Below, in pieces: positions 59,303 through 64,000 of a DNA stretch of 64,000 bases; position 1 is the first letter of the stretch; every line of letters begins with the position of its first letter. The DNA lies in contig ADNK01000140.1 of the NCBI GenBank assembly GCA_000320545.1, forward strand, positions 126,001-190,000, given 5' to 3'. Source of the DNA: Bigelowiella natans CCMP2755 (Eukaryota > Cercozoa > Chlorarachniophyceae). The notes below the pieces were generated by a model. That model did not search any database. It was not told where the DNA came from and worked only from the letters and a program-made list of their open reading frames with translations. Both the position numbers and the translations under genes were made by a program.

Positions 59303-60148
59303 GACTGATGATGGTAACAGCGATTCTGATGAAGAAGATGCTCTTGCCCTGAAGCATCCTCTCATCGTGAAGACTGAAAATCACAACACAAAACATCATC
59401 AACAACACGCGGTAATATTGATACGTGTACCGGAAACAAAAATTCTACATATTCAAGGTTATTTCGATGTAATCAATGAGATTACGACGATCAGTACTTT
59501 TAGGCCTAGAACGACCTTCGACGATGGGCACTAGAAGGGGAGCAATGCAACGGGGGGGATAGGGTACTCCAAATCTAAGACTTTGTGAGAAAACAGGCTT
59601 CCCAAAAAGTAATTTGGTTTGATTTATGCTATACGTCATACGCCAAATGGTGTCGTCTTCCTTTTTTGCAAGGAGTTCCATGTCATCAAAAGCCCTTTTT
59701 CACGGACACAGATTTCGCCGAGAAGAAGCCAGCGGAGAAATGGGAATTTGTCATTGTCGTTGTCAAAAAACATCAGGCATCTTGATGGAATTTCTCTGTT
59801 GGACAAGCAATTCCCTCGATAGCACGTGTCTGGTAAGCTCTAACCGGCGAAACATCTACGACAAAGATGTGAGTGAAACGTAGATTTTGAAAGTTTGTTT
59901 TCTGTAGTTCATTCCCCGTTGTCGGTGGTGTCGTAGCAGTCGTCGAACTGCGGAACCTAAAAGACAAAAAAAGATGAGAAGAAGAAACGGGGAGGAGGGC
60001 TGACGCGAACAACTAGAGCGCTGGAAAGCTTCTCGATATCTCTGTTCATCGTCTTCCCGCATGGCGTGGGGCAAGATATTTTAGTTTTATACAAATTTCG
60101 TGGATCCCCTTTATCATTGTTCCCCCTTTCCCCCCGTCCCCGTGCTAA
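59303..60148. other. Divergent intergenic region, possibly with a small unresolved gene
   Basis: Open frames exist on both strands. On the plus strand the segment ending FVIVVVKKHQAS (about 59585-59785) looks protein-like; on the minus strand so does MREDDEQRYREAFQRS (start 60062), and an exon-like VPQFDDCYDTTDNGE after a good acceptor near 59959. I cannot choose between them, so I list no gene. No island DNA is present. Confidence 0.35.
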
Positions 60149-62005
60149 ATGTCAACAAGGGATCCATTCGGACATGGCGAACTCTTGGATCAGATCAGGG
60201 AAAAACGGATGAAAAGTCTATCCTCTCTTTACAACTTCTCTGATGGAAGTAACTTGGAATCGACCATGGCTGTAATGCCTGGTAAAAGGCAGATGGGCCG
60301 CCACCGGACAAACATAGCGGAGGGGGACATGCTTCATACATCTGCCAACGAGCTAGATTCTACTACTACCAACACCTCAACAACTCGTATCGCTAGCTTC
60401 CAAACCCCTTTGCCCACAGCCCGCGACTTCGAAGTCAATGATTTTGTTATTGTTCCTGATAAGAGCCACAATCGGGACAATTGGGGCAAATATTTCGTGG
60501 CTACGAAGTGGTATCGCAATTCTTCGGTGCGTCGAGAAGCGTTGCGATTAAAGCGAGAGAAGCAGAGACGAGAAATGATTTGCGCTCATGGGGATAGAAT
60601 AGCAGTTGTAGCAAGAAATGCGGCAAGAAATTGCGCGAAAGCACCCACTTCTAGTGTTATTAGAGCGTATCTCCATCGAATTAGTCCCTCTGCATCCTCC
60701 CACTCCTCCTCCTTCTCCTCATCCTCTTTATCCTCGTCCTCCTCCTACCATTTGAAGAATTGTATGTCTCCAACACGTCCGTGCAGCAGTTGGCATAAAT
60801 CTGTTGCATCATTAGTTCCTTCTCCTTCTCAAAGTTATCCTATGAAGGCGAATGATAGAAAGATATCAAACAAAGTCCTTTTTACCAACGCTGGTAAGCT
60901 CTGCATTGGGGAACCTGCTGTTTCTCACCGAAAATATACTGCCAGGCATCGTAGACCTGTATCTATGTCATCTGTTCGGTCAAAAGAGGTGCAGCAGCAG
61001 CAGCAGCAGCAGCATCGCTGTCCCGATAACAGCAATGAACCACTGCAAGGTTTCGCAGTCAAATCGACGATGAAATATTCGTCAAAGTCACCTATGTTGA
61101 GGGGAAGAATTGGTCATTATCAGACCGTGCCGATATCTAAACCGCTATCTCTACGCAGATTCCAACAAAGGAGAAGAAAACCAAGAGCATATTTAAAACA
61201 CGGTCGTGCGTCTCCTCCGGTGCCTAAGACACCGTCTGATTCGAGCCAAATAGATAAAGTGTCCGGCACTAGGCATTACCCATCTCTTTCGAGGGTCTCA
61301 TCTCTACACAAGACACCTCGATCAGATGATATGTACTCTCTGTTTCCCAGATGCAGCTCGAAGGGGAGCTCCTCAACCTTTCTTCCTATTACAGCACATT
61401 CCTTCTACATTGAAGATGGCAGACCGGAAGAAGGATCACCTGCTGCTGCTGCTGCTGCTGATGGTGGTGGTGGTGGCGAGAGCTCAATGCAGCAGGGTCC
61501 TGTAGACTGGTCGAAGCCGAGAGCCCTTGTCATGGGGAGGGGGAAAGGAGTTAGGGCGACGAAATTGCGCTCGATATTTCAAGGGTGTAGAATACAGAAG
61601 ATCGAGCCGTGCGACATAATCGGAGAGGGGTTTGCGTTCATTCTCACATTTTCTTCCCACACCTCGCTCGAAACAGCCTTAGACCGGGATGGAATTGTTT
61701 ATGATGGATGCCGTATCTCGGTTATAGATGATGCCATGATGCACCAGCCCGGCACAAGAGTCAGCCTAGAAGAGCTCGAAATGAAGGTCATGCAGCACAT
61801 TCATGAGCGGCAGCAAGATCAGCGAAGAGTTGAGACCCCCAACTCTGTGCAATCAAATAGCAGGGGAGGCAACAGAACCAGACTTGGCACGAATCATGTA
61901 AAAGTAGTCATACCGGGCGGCTTGCATCCTCGCACAACTTCTACAACAACAACAACTACTACTACTACTACTATGCCAAAATTAGATGTCTCAATACCCA
62001 GCTAG
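60149..62005 (+). CDS. Ser-rich basic protein with possible Nup35/Nup53-type RRM
   Basis: A single exon of 618 codons. The N-terminal two thirds is low-complexity, Ser/Arg/Pro-rich (poly-Ser near residue 190-205, poly-Gln near 280) and basic, with one patterned stretch (DFEVNDFVIVPDKSH, WGKYFVATKWYRN). Near residues 450-530 a folded segment reads RALVMGRGKGVRATKLRSIF, then GFAFILTFSSHTSLETALDR and GIVYDGCRISVI. The order (beta strand, helix, a strand carrying FILTF, helix, short final strands) resembles the RRM of nucleoporin Nup35/Nup53, whose matching part is a KAL-x-KDG-x-I-x-G pattern. This is similarity by eye. The tail has poly-Thr. If correct, it would be a nuclear pore or RNA-linked protein. 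Confidence 0.6.
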   Translation: MSTRDPFGHGELLDQIREKRMKSLSSLYNFSDGSNLESTMAVMPGKRQMGRHRTNIAEGDMLHTSANELDSTTTNTSTTRIASFQTPLPTARDFEVNDFVIVPDKSHNRDNWGKYFVATKWYRNSSVRREALRLKREKQRREMICAHGDRIAVVARNAARNCAKAPTSSVIRAYLHRISPSASSHSSSFSSSSLSSSSSYHLKNCMSPTRPCSSWHKSVASLVPSPSQSYPMKANDRKISNKVLFTNAGKLCIGEPAVSHRKYTARHRRPVSMSSVRSKEVQQQQQQQHRCPDNSNEPLQGFAVKSTMKYSSKSPMLRGRIGHYQTVPISKPLSLRRFQQRRRKPRAYLKHGRASPPVPKTPSDSSQIDKVSGTRHYPSLSRVSSLHKTPRSDDMYSLFPRCSSKGSSSTFLPITAHSFYIEDGRPEEGSPAAAAAADGGGGGESSMQQGPVDWSKPRALVMGRGKGVRATKLRSIFQGCRIQKIEPCDIIGEGFAFILTFSSHTSLETALDRDGIVYDGCRISVIDDAMMHQPGTRVSLEELEMKVMQHIHERQQDQRRVETPNSVQSNSRGGNRTRLGTNHVKVVIPGGLHPRTTSTTTTTTTTTTMPKLDVSIPS

Positions 62006-63543
62006 AGGTTGATCCAACACCAAATGTAGTGATGACTACTGTGTTATCGCACTCATGATCCCCTGATGGTAATCCCCAGTGGGAGTTTCTGCTATTATCA
62101 CCGATGATGCAGCAAAAACTAGTAAAGTAAGCTCTGTACTATCGACTGCATCTTTCGCCCTTGGATAGAGACTGTGGACTTGAAAGCAAGCCCGGGATTC
62201 GATGTTAATTAGTTAAAAGCGGTGGTATAGTGTGTGCTAGTTCACCGCAAATAGTGCTACAACTGTTGCAACACGTTTGAAGCAGCAGCGACTTCATGGC
62301 ACATGTACACGTACTACTAGACAAGCGGAGCTATCTGTGATGTATATATGTGGTGAGAGCTAAACTAGGATGTCATGCACAGCTAGACAGCATGATCGAA
62401 GTCACAGCGATGTTCTTTCCATCGCATGCTGACCGGCAAACAGTCGATCGCAGTGTAGCGTGCATGCCAATGGCAACGCATGCACGGCCAGAGATTTGCA
62501 TGTGTATGTGGGTAGCAGCAAACAACAAATCCAGGCGGGCGCAAGTGCTGTTGTGATCTATATCACAACAATGATTGAGCAGCTATGTATACATGCATGT
62601 GCCATATGTGTCGCAAGGCAATTTGTTACGATACATAATACCACATGCCATCACAGCGCTACGCACTTTTCGTTCCGCGCACATGTACACGTGCCCAGCG
62701 AGATGGATGCTGCCTGCGCGGCACACGTTTCGTAATAACCACAAGGTGTTGCCATGCCTATGTGTGTGTGCGTGTGCGTCGTAGTTTATTACGTTCCCGG
62801 CGAAAGCATGGTTGCGTAGCATCGCCAAACACTACTGTAGATAGTTGGTAAACAATAGGCGGCGGGTGCGCTTATATTTAACGTGCTATGCTTGGGGTAA
62901 TAGCATATAATTGGTGACATCGAGCCTTAATTCAATGTCACTATCAACAATTAATCGATTTTAACAAAACTTAATCCTTTGGTTTCGAAACCTTGTTATC
63001 TTTGTTCAATTACGTTTACACCCCGGAAGATATGATCATATATAGTTTACACATTGTCTATTGTGAGGGGAGGCTATCGAAATGCATATGGAGGAGAGAA
63101 TCGCTCCCTTGACTGATGCGTATTAGTCCCCTATTAGTTGAATGTTGGGAAAAATGTGAAGGGCAAATTAGGAAAGAGTTTACAGAGGTATATTTACCTT
63201 TTTTTCCTTTCTGCTTTTGAGATTGCGAGCTTTCTTCTTCTCGGAATGCCGATGCCTGATGACACACCAATAAATTACACGGACGACTTTGCTCAAGAAG
63301 ATATCTTGGATGATGAAAATCAGAGCTACGACAAAATGTCACGAAGGCCTTCAACGTGGTAATGTCATTATTTTCTTCACTTCTTGTCATCGAAACAACA
63401 GTAAGGCGGCAATGAGTAAACAAAGAGCGCAGGGAAGGTGATGATAATGATAGTGGTGATAATGATAGTGGTGATATAGATACAGCGAAAGCTCTCATCA
63501 CGATGATATGTGACGTGGCTGCTTTTGTCTACTGCTTCGGTAG
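62006..63543. repeat. Convergent intergenic island 11
   Basis: Island DNA at about 62240-62850: GCATGC, ACATGTACACGTG, GTGCATGCCAATGG and GCATGCACGGCC words, with overlapping frames and no domain. From about 62870 the DNA is ordinary and AT-rich. An uncertain plus-strand exon lies at 63247-63361. Confidence 0.5.
63247..63361 (+). CDS. Possible acidic exon of an unrecognised gene
   Basis: The frame MPMPDDTPINYTDDF continues QEDILDDENQSYDKM and reaches a plausible donor (ACGTG|GTAATG). Another protein-like stretch (ALITMICDVAAFVYCF) follows an acceptor at about 63487 but does not join in phase. If real, it would overlap the minus-strand gene's 3' end. I recognise no family. Confidence 0.25.
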
Positions 63544-63978
63544 CTAGTCGTCACCTTTAATGGCCCTGGGGGGTATCCTTTCTTCGGCTATGTCTTTCAG
63601 CTTCTTCTTAACAATCTTGAAGCATTCCCTAAATATTTTCATTAAAATAGGTCGAAGGGTGGTGTATTAGGCTGCTCTAGTTTCTCCGTCTACTCCTCAA
63701 TAGCAATAGTAAATACATACAGATATGCGTTGTATATTATCACACACCTTCGAGCTTTCTGAACACCTTCGCGGAGCGGAGTTAGTGCAGATGGCCCCAT
63801 TACCTAGTAATGATTAACATTCCCTATAGCTCAGAAAGTGATTGATTGCTCCTAGCACAACGAGTACCTCACACGCCATTTTGTGTGGAAGCTTTAGCAG
63901 CTGTGCTCCTTCTCTCGATGTCGTTGCGGCTTTGATTATGAAGTCAGACGAACATCCTAGTTGCATATAGATGAGCAT
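63544..63978 (-). CDS. Small protein or 3' part of a gene running off the window
   Basis: Three exons on the minus strand join in phase. The first carries CSSDFIIKAATTSREGAQ and LLKLPHKMACE, the second (about 63804-63748) VMGPSALTPLREGVQKARR, and the last FKIVKKKLKDIAEERIPPRA, with TAG at 63544-63546. Candidate ATGs are 63978 and 63966; an in-frame stop lies just upstream of 63978, so a complete protein of about 83 residues is possible. A larger gene spliced from beyond the window edge is also possible. No family is recognised. Confidence 0.45.
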
Positions 63979-64000
63979 CAATAATCATAATCGTCATAAT

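Noticed and set aside
1-64000. tRNA, rRNA, CRISPR array, or intact transposon
   Set aside because: Reading both strands I saw no cloverleaf with anticodon arm and matching acceptor stem, no rRNA core sequence, no regularly spaced direct repeats with unique spacers, and no transposase or reverse transcriptase motif. A covariance-model search would be needed to be sure about tRNAs.

Overview
This is nuclear DNA from an intron-rich eukaryote, most likely an alga with a complex (secondary) plastid. Genes are split by GT-AG introns packed with trinucleotide and dinucleotide microsatellites. There are no operons or ribosome binding sites. The products are typically eukaryotic: a BET-type bromodomain/NET protein, a VIT/VWA protein, EF-hands, cyclophilins and a PUR domain. 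Three or four proteins begin with a signal peptide or signal anchor followed by a basic, Arg/Ser-rich stretch, as in bipartite plastid leaders. A chlorarachniophyte such as Bigelowiella would fit, but this is inference; a stramenopile or other complex alga is not excluded.

I rebuilt about 21 genes by joining exons by eye. From left to right they are: kynureninase (+), VIT/VWA protein (-), type I membrane protein (-), SAM-domain/Cys-cluster protein (+), two-EF-hand protein (-), divergent peptide deformylase (+), small secreted protein (-), cyclophilin (+), small membrane protein (-), two-pass membrane protein (+), plastid-type membrane protein (-), aldehyde dehydrogenase (+), large multi-exon plastid-type protein (-), PUR-domain protein (+), tRNA (guanine-N7)-methyltransferase (-), cyclophilin A-like (+), VTT/TMEM41-like membrane protein (-), BET-like bromodomain protein (+), plastid-type protein with a cysteine-less peroxiredoxin fold (-), Ser-rich protein with a possible Nup35-type RRM (+), and a small gene at the right edge (-).

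The main feature of the layout is that the coding strand alternates almost perfectly. The only exception is the neighbouring pair VIT/VWA and type I membrane protein. Every one of the ten convergent (3'-3') gaps, and that exceptional gap, holds an island of unusual DNA rich in CpG, in GCATGC, GCTAGC, TCTAGA and CACGTG palindromes, and in TG/CA. The nine or so divergent (5'-5') gaps lack it. Several islands share a degenerate motif close to TTCATTRCATCYGTCTC, often preceded by TTGAAAA and an AT-rich run. The convergent gaps (about 0.8-2 kb) are longer than most divergent ones (about 0.3-0.85 kb), the reverse of what compact genomes usually show. This looks like a genome-architecture system and is the strongest candidate here for something undescribed.

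The genes have unrelated functions, so I see no metabolic cluster. No rRNA, tRNA, CRISPR array or intact transposase was recognised. Exon boundaries come from reading frame, splice consensus and family alignment by eye. Domain-based calls are reliable; the 5' ends of several genes are not.
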